A DNA stretch of 64,000 bases from Variovorax fucosicus (GTDB taxonomy: Bacteria; Pseudomonadota; Gammaproteobacteria; Burkholderiales; Burkholderiaceae_C): NCBI RefSeq assembly GCF_030316825.1, contig NZ_JASZYU010000002.1, positions 682,001 to 746,000 of the forward strand. Direction: 5' to 3'. Shown piece by piece: positions 57,008 to 64,000 of this stretch. Made by a program: the position numbers and the translations under genes. The notes under the pieces were generated by a model. It was given only the letters and a program-made list of their open reading frames with translations. It was not told where the DNA came from and did no database searches. Every line of letters begins with the position of its first letter. The stretch's first letter is position 1.

Positions 57008-58552
57008 ATGAAGCCGATCTGGATAGTGGATGACGACCAATCGATACGCTTCGTGCTCGAGAAAGCGCTGCTGCGCGAGAACCTGCCGACGCGCAGTTTC
57101 ACCAACACCCGCGAAGTGCTGGCGGCGCTCGAAGCTGCCAACGACGACGAGTCCCAGGGCCCTCAGGTTCTGGTGAGCGACATCCGCATGCCCGGCGGTT
57201 CGGGCCTCGAACTGCTCGACAAGATCAAGGTCAAGCACCCCGGCCTGCCGGTCATCATCATGACCGCGTACTCCGACCTCGACAGCGCCGTTTCGGCGTT
57301 TCAGGGCGGCGCTTTCGAATACCTGCCGAAGCCCTTCGATCTGCCGCGTGCCGTCGAGCTGATTCGCCGCGCCGTCGACGAAAGCCAGCGCGAGGAAGTG
57401 GCCGAAGAGCGCATGGTGGCCGCCCCCGAAATGCTGGGCCAGGCCCCTGCGATGCAGGACGTGTTCCGCGCCATCGGCCGCCTCTCGCAGAGCAATGTGA
57501 CGGTGCTCATCACCGGTGAATCCGGCTCGGGCAAGGAGCTGGTGGCGCGAGCCCTGCACAAGCATTCGCCACGCACTGACGGCCCGTTCGTGGCCATCAA
57601 CACCGCAGCGATTCCCAAGGATCTGCTGGAGAGCGAGCTGTTCGGCCACGAGCGCGGCGCCTTCACCGGTGCCCAAACCATGCGTCGCGGCCGCTTCGAG
57701 CAAGCCGATGGCGGAACGCTGTTTCTCGACGAAATCGGCGATATGCCGTTCGACCTGCAGACGCGCCTGCTGCGCGTGTTGAGCGACGGGCATTTCTACC
57801 GCGTCGGTGGCCACAACGCCGTCAAGGCGAACGTGCGCGTGATCGCGGCAACGCACCAGGATCTGGAACAGCGCGTCAAGCACGGTGGCTTTCGCGAAGA
57901 CTTGTTTCACCGTCTCAACGTGATCCGGCTGCGGCTGCCCGCATTGCGCGAGCGGCGTGAAGACGTGCCCGCCCTGACGCGCCATTTCCTGCAGCAGAGC
58001 GCCAAGCAACTCGGTGTCGACCCCAAGCGCATCTCCGATGCCGCGCTGGTTCAGCTGTCGACCTTCGGCTTTCCGGGCAATGTGCGCCAGCTCGAAAACA
58101 TCTGCCACTGGCTCACGGTGATGGCACCGGCGCAATTGATCGAACCCAAGGATCTGCCGCCGGAAGTGATCGCGGGCGCTGTGGTCGAAGCCACTTCGGG
58201 CGGCTTCGGCGCGGCGGCGGTGCCGGCTACCCACAGCGCGCCGGCCGAACGCGAGCCGCTGGCGCCTGCGGCGTCGGCTCCGGCACACGCTATTGCGCCT
58301 GCCGTGACCGAGGCAGCACCACACGAGGCACCACGCAGCGATGCCTGGGAGAGCGGGCTCGAGCTCGAAGCGCAGGCGCTGCTGGCCGCCGGCCGGCACG
58401 ACGTGTGGGATGCGCTGTCGCGCCGCTTCGAATCGCGCCTGATCCTGACTGCGCTGGCCAACACCCGTGGCCGCCGCATCGAGGCCGCGCAGAAGCTCGG
58501 CATCGGCCGCAACACCATCACGCGCAAGATTCAGGAACTCGGCATTGAGTAG
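57008..58552 (+). CDS. glnG: Nitrogen regulation response regulator NtrC
   Basis: A 514-residue sigma-54 activator. The receiver has Asp58 (VSDIRMPGG). The AAA+ domain has Walker A GESGSGKE, the sigma-54 contact motif ERGAFTGAQ, and Walker B GGTLFLDEIG. The Fis-type HTH at the C-terminus reads AAQKLGIGRNTITRKIQEL. An Ala/Pro-rich linker of about 60 residues before the HTH makes it longer than E. coli NtrC (469). The predicted glnA sigma-54 promoter 3 kb upstream is its obvious target. Confidence 0.96.
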   Translation: MKPIWIVDDDQSIRFVLEKALLRENLPTRSFTNTREVLAALEAANDDESQGPQVLVSDIRMPGGSGLELLDKIKVKHPGLPVIIMTAYSDLDSAVSAFQGGAFEYLPKPFDLPRAVELIRRAVDESQREEVAEERMVAAPEMLGQAPAMQDVFRAIGRLSQSNVTVLITGESGSGKELVARALHKHSPRTDGPFVAINTAAIPKDLLESELFGHERGAFTGAQTMRRGRFEQADGGTLFLDEIGDMPFDLQTRLLRVLSDGHFYRVGGHNAVKANVRVIAATHQDLEQRVKHGGFREDLFHRLNVIRLRLPALRERREDVPALTRHFLQQSAKQLGVDPKRISDAALVQLSTFGFPGNVRQLENICHWLTVMAPAQLIEPKDLPPEVIAGAVVEATSGGFGAAAVPATHSAPAEREPLAPAASAPAHAIAPAVTEAAPHEAPRSDAWESGLELEAQALLAAGRHDVWDALSRRFESRLILTALANTRGRRIEAAQKLGIGRNTITRKIQELGIE

Positions 58553-58557
58553 TTGCT

Positions 58558-58652
58558 CGCCCCCAGGCTTGCTCACTGCGTGTAGCCTCCTTCCCCCTGC
58601 CGGGGGCAACACCGGCGGACCGGCGGACCGGCGGAGCCGGTTCCGCGGTGTT
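58558..58652 (+). repeat. Two-hairpin dispersed intergenic repeat, copy 2
   Basis: Hairpin 1 is CCCCC (58593-58597) with GGGGG (58602-58606). Hairpin 2 is closed by AACACCG (58608-58614) and CGGTGTT (58646-58652). Inside it, ACCGGCGG is present three times in tandem (58611-58634) where copy 1 has two units, a slippage expansion. It lies between ntrC and xthA. Confidence 0.72.
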
Positions 58653-58691
58653 TCTGGAAAGGTGCAGTGCTTTAGGGCGGGCTGGACCTGG

Positions 58692-59465
58692 CTAGATTTC
58701 CAGCACGACTGGTGCGTGGTCGCTGGGCTTTTCCCACTTGCGCGGGACGCGGTCGATCACGCAGCTTTTCACCTGCGGCACCAGCGGTTCGCTCACCAGG
58801 ATGTGGTCGATGCGCAGGCCGCGGTTCTTCTGGTAGCCGAGCATGCGGTAGTCCCACCATGAGTAGCTCTTGGGCGGTTGGTCGAACAGCCGGAAGGCAT
58901 CGGTCAGGCCCAGCTTCAGCAGTGCCTTGAACTGATCGCGCTCTTCGGTGGTGTGGTGGATGGTTTCGGCCAGCCCGACCGGGTCGAAGCTGTCGCGGTC
59001 TTCCAGCACGATGTTGAAGTCGCCAAGCAGCACTAGGTTCGGGTGCGCAGCCAGTTCCTCGCGCAGCCAGTCGCGCAGCGCGCGCAGCCAGCCCATCTTG
59101 TATTCGAACTTCTCGGTGCCCGGCGCCTGGCCGTTGACGAAGTAGCCGTTGACCACCCGCACTTCGCCGGCCGGCGTGTCGAGCGTGGCCGCGATCACGC
59201 GCGACTGCTCGTCGGTGAAGCCGGTGATGTTCTTCACGACATCGCGCACCGGCGCCAGGCTCAGGATCGCGACGCCGTTGTAGGTCTTCTGGCCGAATAC
59301 CGCAGCCTCGTAGCCGGCCGCCTTGAGCACTTCGAGCGGAAACTTGTCGTCGCTCATCTTCAGCTCCTGCAGACACAGCACATCGACCGGGTTGGCGACG
59401 AGCCAGTCGAGCACATGCTGCAGGCGGGCGGTGAGGGAATTGACGTTCCAGGTGGCAATTTTCAT
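58692..59465 (-). CDS. xthA: Exodeoxyribonuclease III
   Basis: A 257-residue AP endonuclease/3' exonuclease of base excision repair. Motifs are MKIATWNVNSLTARL, CLQELKM (metal Glu), NGYFVNGQ, LLGDFNIV and the final SDHAPVVLEI (catalytic Asp-His). Length fits the ExoA/XthA family. It converges on ntrC, with copy 2 of the repeat between them. Confidence 0.95.
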   Translation of the reverse strand: MKIATWNVNSLTARLQHVLDWLVANPVDVLCLQELKMSDDKFPLEVLKAAGYEAAVFGQKTYNGVAILSLAPVRDVVKNITGFTDEQSRVIAATLDTPAGEVRVVNGYFVNGQAPGTEKFEYKMGWLRALRDWLREELAAHPNLVLLGDFNIVLEDRDSFDPVGLAETIHHTTEERDQFKALLKLGLTDAFRLFDQPPKSYSWWDYRMLGYQKNRGLRIDHILVSEPLVPQVKSCVIDRVPRKWEKPSDHAPVVLEI

Positions 59466-59584
59466 GATTGCCGTAACTTACCCGATTGTTGTTGGCCTGC
59501 GCATCACCCACCCGCCCGCGCGCGCTTGCCGACCCTGCCGCTGGCGAGCAGGCTGCGACGGGCAGGCGGGCGGCCCGCCCATGC

Positions 59585-60559
59585 TCAATCCAGCGAGATG
59601 TTGGTCTTGGCTGCGACCGTCTTCCAGCGTGCGACCTCGCTTTCGGTGTGCTTGCCCAATGCAGCACCAGTGTATTGATCGGCCGGCAGCAACTGGATCG
59701 CCTGCTCGGCCATCTTGTCCGTGAACGCCTTGTCGGTCATGACCTTCTGGTAGGCCGCTTGCACCTTGTCCAGCACAGGCTGCGGCGTTCCCTTGGGTGC
59801 ATAGATGCCGTACCAGGTGGAAGCCTCGAAGTTCGGCAGCACGGTTTCCGAAAGGGTCGGGACGTCCTTGAGCTGAGGCAGTCGCACCTTCGAAGTGACG
59901 GCCAGCGCCCGCACCTTCGCTTCCTTGATCTGCGGCAATGCGGTGTTGGTCTGATCGAACATCCCGTCCACTTGCCCACCGATCACGTCGACCAGCGCCG
60001 GCCCGGCACCCTTGTACGGAACCTGTGAAATCTTGATGCCCGCAGACGATGCGAACAGTGCAGCGATCAGATGCGAACTGGAGCCGACGCCCGCGTTGCT
60101 GATGAACATCTTGTCCGGATTGGCCTTGCCGAAATCCACCAGCGCCTTCACGTCCTTGATCGGATGATCCTTGCGAACCATCAGCACCAGCGGGGTGTCC
60201 GGAAAGCGGAACACCGGCGCAAAGTCCTTCACGGGGTCGTAGTTGAGCTTCTTGTACAGCGCGGGTGCCGCGCCCATGTAGCCCATGTGACCGACCAGCA
60301 TGGTGTAGCCGTCCGGCGTCGCACGCGCCGCCTTGGCGGCACCGACCGTGCCGCCCGCGCCAGGCGTGTTGTCGATGATGATCGGCTGGCCGATCTCGCG
60401 CGCCACGCGCTCGGCGATGTTGCGCGCGAGCGCGTCGGTCGGCCCGCCGGCAGCGAAGGGCACGACCCAGGTCACCGGCTTGGCCGGGTAGGTTTGCGCG
60501 ATGGCGCCGCTCGCGGCGAATGCCAAGGCAATGGCGCTCAGTTTCAAGATCGACTTCAT
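59585..60559 (-). CDS. Tripartite tricarboxylate transporter (Bug) substrate-binding protein
   Basis: A 324-residue periplasmic protein with a signal peptide (SAIALAFAASGAIAQ). Bug-family marks are YPAKPVTWVVPFAAGGPTDA just after cleavage, DNTPGAGGTVGAAKAA near residue 65 and VPYKGAGPALVDVIGGQVD near residue 200. Bug proteins bind carboxylates and are very numerous in Burkholderiales, mostly without linked membrane genes, as here. Its place 82 bases after the lyase gene suggests shared regulation by the GntR protein. Confidence 0.92.
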   Translation of the reverse strand: MKSILKLSAIALAFAASGAIAQTYPAKPVTWVVPFAAGGPTDALARNIAERVAREIGQPIIIDNTPGAGGTVGAAKAARATPDGYTMLVGHMGYMGAAPALYKKLNYDPVKDFAPVFRFPDTPLVLMVRKDHPIKDVKALVDFGKANPDKMFISNAGVGSSSHLIAALFASSAGIKISQVPYKGAGPALVDVIGGQVDGMFDQTNTALPQIKEAKVRALAVTSKVRLPQLKDVPTLSETVLPNFEASTWYGIYAPKGTPQPVLDKVQAAYQKVMTDKAFTDKMAEQAIQLLPADQYTGAALGKHTESEVARWKTVAAKTNISLD

Positions 60560-60641
60560 GTTGTCTCCTGGAGGGATGGATGCGACAGCGGACAGCTGCG
60601 GCGCGCGAGCCGAAGCCGGTGGGTTCGAAAGGGGATGTGCT

Positions 60642-62018
60642 TCAGGCGCCGACTGCGGCGGACAACGCCAGCGCGCGGTCCACCATCAGCGGCGCGAGGC
60701 CGAGGTAGTTGGCGGGGTCGGTCAGGCGATCGATGGTGGCGCGGTCGAAATGCTTCGTGACTTCGGGCAGCGCGATAAGCGCCTCGGCCAGCGTGCCGCC
60801 CTGCTCATTCACGGTGCGGCAGGCGTCGTAGACGACGTCGTGCGCCTGCTGGCGGCCGATGTGCGGGGCCATCCCCATCATCACCGCCTCGGCCACGATC
60901 AGGCCCTTGGTGATGCCCAGGTTGTGCGCCATGCGGGCCTCGTCGACGATCAGCCCGCCCAGTGCGAACTTGGCCTGATGCAAGGCGCCCGAGGCAAGGA
61001 TGAAACTTTCTGGAATCGCGATCCATTCGGCGTGCCACGGGCCGGTGGCGCGCTCGAAGTCCTGCACCATCGCATCGACCATCAGCCCGGCGTGCTGGCG
61101 CACCGCCTTGGAGGCCGCCAGCATCAGCTCGCTGGAAATCGGATTGCGCTTTTGCGGCATCGTGCTCGATGCGCCGCGGCCCTTGACGAATGGCTCGTAG
61201 ACCTCCGCGAACTCGGTCGACGCCATGATCATGATGTCCAGTGCGATCTTGCCGAGCGAGCCCGTGATGAGGGCCAGCAGGTTCACGGCTTCGGCAAAAC
61301 CGTCGCGTGCCACGTGCCAGGTGGTGGCAGGAACGCCGAGGTCGAGTTCTTCGGCCATCGCCTCCTGAACCTCGAAGCCCTTGTCGCCGAGCGACGCCAG
61401 CGTGCCCGCGGCACCGGCGAACTCGACGAGCGCGACGCGTGGGCGCAGCTCGGCGAGGCGCTGCTGATGCCGATCGAACATGGCGAGCCAGATCGCAACC
61501 TTGTAGCCGAAGGTCACAGGCAGCGCCTGCTGCAGGTGGGTGCGTCCGGCCATCGGCGTGTCCCGGTGCTTCTTCGCAAGCGAGGCCAGGATGCCGCGCA
61601 GTTCGCGGATGTCCTCATCGACGCTGTCGAGTGCATCGCGCACCTGCAGCGCGACAGCGGTGTCCATGATGTCCTGGGTCGTGGCACCCCAGTGCACGTA
61701 CCGGCCCGCTTCGCCGCACATTTCGACCAGCTGATGCACCAGCGGGAGGATGGGGTAGCCGACGATGTCGGTCTCCTGGCGCATGTGATCGAAGTCGATG
61801 CGCTCGATCTTCGATTCGCGTGCGATCACCTCGGCTGCGTCGGCGGGGATCACGCCGACCCGCGCTTGGGCCTTGGCCAGCGCGACTTCGGCATCGATGT
61901 AGCGCTGAATGAGCGCGCTGTCCGAGAAGATCTGACGCATCTTCTGCGTGCCGAAAGCATCGCGAAAGAGGATGGAATCCACGACCGTGCTGGCCATGGG
62001 AAGCGAAGGAGTCGACAT
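60642..62018 (-). CDS. Fumarase/aspartase superfamily lyase, PcaB or adenylosuccinate lyase-like
   Basis: A 458-residue lyase. The superfamily signature is SSTMPQKRNPIS near residue 272, and WGATTQDIMDT and GRTHLQQALPVTFG mark the other active-site regions. The best fit by eye is the 3-carboxy-cis,cis-muconate cycloisomerase-like group, but no protocatechuate genes are near. The neighbouring Bug carboxylate-binding protein and the divergent GntR regulator suggest breakdown of an imported carboxylate. Start ATG 62018; a longer frame would cross the two operators. Confidence 0.85.
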   Translation of the reverse strand: MSTPSLPMASTVVDSILFRDAFGTQKMRQIFSDSALIQRYIDAEVALAKAQARVGVIPADAAEVIARESKIERIDFDHMRQETDIVGYPILPLVHQLVEMCGEAGRYVHWGATTQDIMDTAVALQVRDALDSVDEDIRELRGILASLAKKHRDTPMAGRTHLQQALPVTFGYKVAIWLAMFDRHQQRLAELRPRVALVEFAGAAGTLASLGDKGFEVQEAMAEELDLGVPATTWHVARDGFAEAVNLLALITGSLGKIALDIMIMASTEFAEVYEPFVKGRGASSTMPQKRNPISSELMLAASKAVRQHAGLMVDAMVQDFERATGPWHAEWIAIPESFILASGALHQAKFALGGLIVDEARMAHNLGITKGLIVAEAVMMGMAPHIGRQQAHDVVYDACRTVNEQGGTLAEALIALPEVTKHFDRATIDRLTDPANYLGLAPLMVDRALALSAAVGA

Positions 62019-62051
62019 GGATGCCTCTTGAAATGGTGGGGCCGAACGCCT

Positions 62052-62067
62052 ATATGTCCGGACATAT
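62052..62067. promoter_or_regulatory. Operator 1, perfect palindrome in the lyase/GntR intergenic region
   Basis: ATATGTCCGGACATAT is a perfect 16-base palindrome. A second copy with one change lies 25 bases away (centre to centre). It is 33 bases upstream of the lyase start, where bound regulator would block transcription. Confidence 0.8.
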
Positions 62068-62077
62068 GAAACTGTAA

Positions 62078-62091
62078 TATGTTCGGACATA
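62078..62091. promoter_or_regulatory. Operator 2, near-perfect palindrome
   Basis: TATGTTCGGACATA repeats the core of operator 1 (TATGTCCGGACATA) with one substitution. It is 28 bases upstream of the GntR start, suggesting autoregulation by the same protein. Confidence 0.78.
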
Positions 62092-62119
62092 AATTCGATC
62101 TGGGGTTTACCCTGTAGCC

Positions 62120-62869
62120 ATGAACACCACCCTCGAACCGGCTCCGCAGAAGGCCAACTTCTCGAACATCGCCCGCCATCTGACCGACGCGATCACTTCG
62201 GGGCACTTCGCCGTGGGCGCGCTGCTACCTACCGAACTGGAGCTGTGCAGGCACTACGGCACCAGCAGGCACACCGTGCGGGCGGCATTGGCCGAGCTGC
62301 AGCAACTCGGGCTCGTGTCTAGGCGCAAGAACGTGGGGACACGGGTCGTTTCTATGAAGCCCAGACCCAGCTTCCGGCCGTCGTTGGCATCCGTCGACGA
62401 TCTCGTTCAGTTCGGCGCAGAGCATCTGCGAGCGGTGCAGTCGATCGAACAGGAGACGGTGACAGGCGAGCTCGCCAAGGAGTTGGGCTGCGGCGACGGA
62501 ACGCCCTGGCTGCGCATCTCCAGCTTGCGGATGGTCGGAGACGAGGGTGCGATGCCGATCGGTTGGACCGACGTGTACGTCGACCCGCGCTATGCCGAGA
62601 TCGGGGATCTCGTCAGGGCTTCGCCGGATACGTTGATCAGCTCATTGATCGAAGAGCGCTATGACCGCCATATCGCCGAGATACACCAGGACGTCCGGGC
62701 GTTCACGATCACGGATGGCGTCATGGCCGGGAGGCTCCAGGTGGAGGTGGGCGCGTCGGCGCTGAAGATCGTGCGCCGTTACCTCGATGCGGAGGGAGAA
62801 GTATTCGAGATGTCTGTCTCCGTGCATCCAGCAGACAGGTTTTCGGTTTCGATGCGGCTGCGCAGATGA
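62120..62869 (+). CDS. GntR-family regulator with UTRA domain (HutC type)
   Basis: A 249-residue regulator. The winged HTH lies at residues ~15-80 (LPTELELCRHYGTSRHTVRA, LGLVSRRKNVGTRV), and a UTRA effector domain of chorismate-lyase fold covers residues ~95-245. HutC-type proteins are repressors released by a pathway intermediate. It is divergent from the lyase and Bug genes, with two shared palindromes between them, so repression of that unit and of itself is likely. Confidence 0.93.
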   Translation: MNTTLEPAPQKANFSNIARHLTDAITSGHFAVGALLPTELELCRHYGTSRHTVRAALAELQQLGLVSRRKNVGTRVVSMKPRPSFRPSLASVDDLVQFGAEHLRAVQSIEQETVTGELAKELGCGDGTPWLRISSLRMVGDEGAMPIGWTDVYVDPRYAEIGDLVRASPDTLISSLIEERYDRHIAEIHQDVRAFTITDGVMAGRLQVEVGASALKIVRRYLDAEGEVFEMSVSVHPADRFSVSMRLRR

Positions 62870-62909
62870 CGGGTGGCCTTCGCGCTGGAACCGGGTCTTG
62901 AAGGCGCCA

Positions 62910-63413
62910 TCAAGGCGCGTTGTGCCTCTCCAGCGCCACGAAACTGAACCGCAGCCCGTTGCTCGACACATGGGATGTGCGCGCGGTTTCGTGCCATGCG
63001 CTGTCGAGCGCGGGCGCATGGGCATCGCCCTCGAAGTCGCGGTCGATCTCGGTGACCAGGGCGCGCTGCGCCAGCGGCGCCGCCTCGGCATAGATCTGCG
63101 CACCGCCGATCACCCACACTTCGGCGGCATCGTCGCAGAGCGAGATCGCTTCAGCCAGGCTGGATGCGCGCCGGGCACCGGCTTCGTCCCAGCCGGGTTG
63201 GCGTGTGACCACGATGTTGGTGCGACCCGGCAGCGGCCGGAATTTTGGCGGAAGCGAATCCCAGCTCTTGCGGCCCATGATCACCGGGCAGCCTATGGTC
63301 ATGCGCTTGAAGTGCGCCATGTCCTCGGGCAGGTGCCAGGGCAGCGTGCCGTTGATGCCGATCACGCCGTTGGCGGCGCGGGCGAAGATGAGGTTGATGC
63401 GCGGTGTCGTCAT
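62910..63413 (-). CDS. folA: Dihydrofolate reductase
   Basis: A 167-residue DHFR that regenerates tetrahydrofolate used by the adjacent thymidylate synthase. Motifs are INLIFARAANGVIGINGTLPWHLPED in part (GVIGINGTLPWHLPED, active-site acid), TIGCPVIMGRKSWDSLP and EVWVIGGAQIYAEA. ATG 63413 gives a normal N-terminus; a GTG at 63434 overlapping the thyA stop (GTGA) would add seven residues and is a real alternative for coupling. Confidence 0.94.
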   Translation of the reverse strand: MTTPRINLIFARAANGVIGINGTLPWHLPEDMAHFKRMTIGCPVIMGRKSWDSLPPKFRPLPGRTNIVVTRQPGWDEAGARRASSLAEAISLCDDAAEVWVIGGAQIYAEAAPLAQRALVTEIDRDFEGDAHAPALDSAWHETARTSHVSSNGLRFSFVALERHNAP

Positions 63414-63430
63414 GAGGCCGAAGACTCCGC

Positions 63431-64000
63431 TCACACCGCCACGGGTGCCTTGATGGCCTCGTGGTGCTTGTAGTCGAGCACCTCGAAGTCTTCGTACTCA
63501 TACTCGAAGATCGAGGCCGGCTTGCGCTTGATGTGGAGCGTGGGATACGGGTAGGGCGCGCGGCTCAGCTGCAGCGCCACCTGCTCGGCATGGTTGCTGT
63601 AGATATGGCAGTCGCCGCCCGTCCAGATGAAGTCGCCCACGTCGAGGTCGCACTGCTGCGCCACCATGTGCGTCAGCAGCGCGTAGCTCGCGATGTTGAA
63701 CGGCACGCCGAGGAAGATGTCGGCGCTGCGCTGGTAGAGCTGGCAGCTCAGCTTGCCGCGCTCGCCGGCGGCCTGCGGTGGCGCCACGTAGAACTGGAAG
63801 AAGGCGTGGCAGGGCATAAGCGCCATCTTCGACAGCTCGGCCACGTTCCAGGCGCTCACGATGATGCGGCGCGAATCGGGGTTGCTCTTCAGGGTCTTGA
63901 TCACGTCGGCGATCTGGTCGATGTGGCCGCCGTCGGGTGTCGGCCAGCTGCGCCACTGCACGCCGTAGACCGGGCCCAGGTCGCCATCTTCGCGCGCCCA
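63431..64000 (-). CDS. thyA: Thymidylate synthase, 3' part (start lies beyond the window)
   Basis: The reading frame is open to the window edge and enters in frame with [13 protein letters not shown]. 189 codons are present. The catalytic Cys sits in [11 protein letters not shown], with [20 protein letters not shown] (folate and dUMP contacts) and [13 protein letters not shown] following. The C-terminus ends IKAPVAV, matching the family's buried tail. It converts dUMP to dTMP using methylene-tetrahydrofolate and pairs with folA. Confidence 0.96.
   Translation of the reverse strand, partial: WAREDGDLGPVYGVQWRSWPTPDGGHIDQIADVIKTLKSNPDSRRIIVSAWNVAELSKMALMPCHAFFQFYVAPPQAAGERGKLSCQLYQRSADIFLGVPFNIASYALLTHMVAQQCDLDVGDFIWTGGDCHIYSNHAEQVALQLSRAPYPYPTLHIKRKPASIFEYEYEDFEVLDYKHHEAIKAPVAV

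Noticed and set aside
59500..59584. GC-rich inverted sequence between xthA and the Bug gene as a repeat or terminator
   Set aside because: There is some self-pairing (GGCGGGC/GCCCGCC) but no T-run and no similarity to the dispersed repeats.

Overview
The window is GC-rich, densely coding DNA from a betaproteobacterium, most likely Burkholderiales, family Comamonadaceae, with a Variovorax-like feel. The evidence is the tmRNA tag ANDERFALAA, the fused aroA-cmk gene, the gyrA/serC/pheA/tyrA/aroA-cmk/rpsA/ihfB gene string, a Bug-type (tripartite tricarboxylate transporter) binding protein and the style of the intergenic repeats. The genus is an inference. About 60 protein genes and one tmRNA are present. 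I see no rRNA, tRNA, CRISPR array, prophage or intact transposase, and no gene-free stretch longer than about 300 bases once the tmRNA and the repeats are counted.

Layout. 1-8916: a GAF/Fis regulator divergent from a molybdenum hydroxylase operon of form II CO-dehydrogenase type (coxS-coxL-coxM-coxD-coxE-coxG-xdhC). 8971-10308: an MFS metabolite/proton symporter. 10464-17119: cytochrome bo3 quinol oxidase cyoABCD, a SURF1 gene and the redox two-component pair regB-regA, all closely packed. 17112-23175 (minus): a six-gene Mrp/Pha-type cation/proton antiporter with a fused A/B subunit. 23261-25670: an omega-amino acid/pyruvate aminotransferase divergent from a LysR regulator. 25697-25917: two copies of a palindromic repeat. 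25950-29342 (minus): a DctPQM TRAP transporter followed by crcB. 29494-29841: a secreted ComEA-like helix-hairpin-helix protein.

29946-42098 (minus) is a long gene string running gyrA, DUF2059, serC, pheA, tyrA, aroA-cmk, rpsA, ihfB, lapA, lapB. It mixes DNA topology, serine and aromatic amino acid synthesis, CMP phosphorylation, translation, nucleoid structure and LPS control. 42323-44830 (plus): ompA-like, ubiG, gph and the tmRNA. 44957-53682 (plus): a two-part SAM methyltransferase, gamma-glutamyltransferase, an RsuA-family pseudouridine synthase, a beta-propeller protein, a polysaccharide deacetylase-like protein, a sterol desaturase-like protein, an EI24/CysZ-like membrane protein and a CinA-N protein. 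53767-58552 is the nitrogen control block: glnA behind a recognisable sigma-54 promoter, a small secreted protein, then ntrB-ntrC. 58692-62869 holds xthA, a Bug binding protein and a PcaB/PurB-superfamily lyase, with a divergent GntR/UTRA regulator and two matching palindromic operators between lyase and regulator. 62910-64000 (minus) has folA and the 3' part of thyA, which is cut by the window edge.

The most unusual material is intergenic. One palindromic element occurs twice at 25.7-25.9 kb in opposite orientation, with different but self-complementary ends. A second two-hairpin repeat occurs three times (27.7, 50.1 and 58.6 kb), and its stem base pairs change in a compensating way between copies. 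Both look like families under structural selection rather than random spacer.
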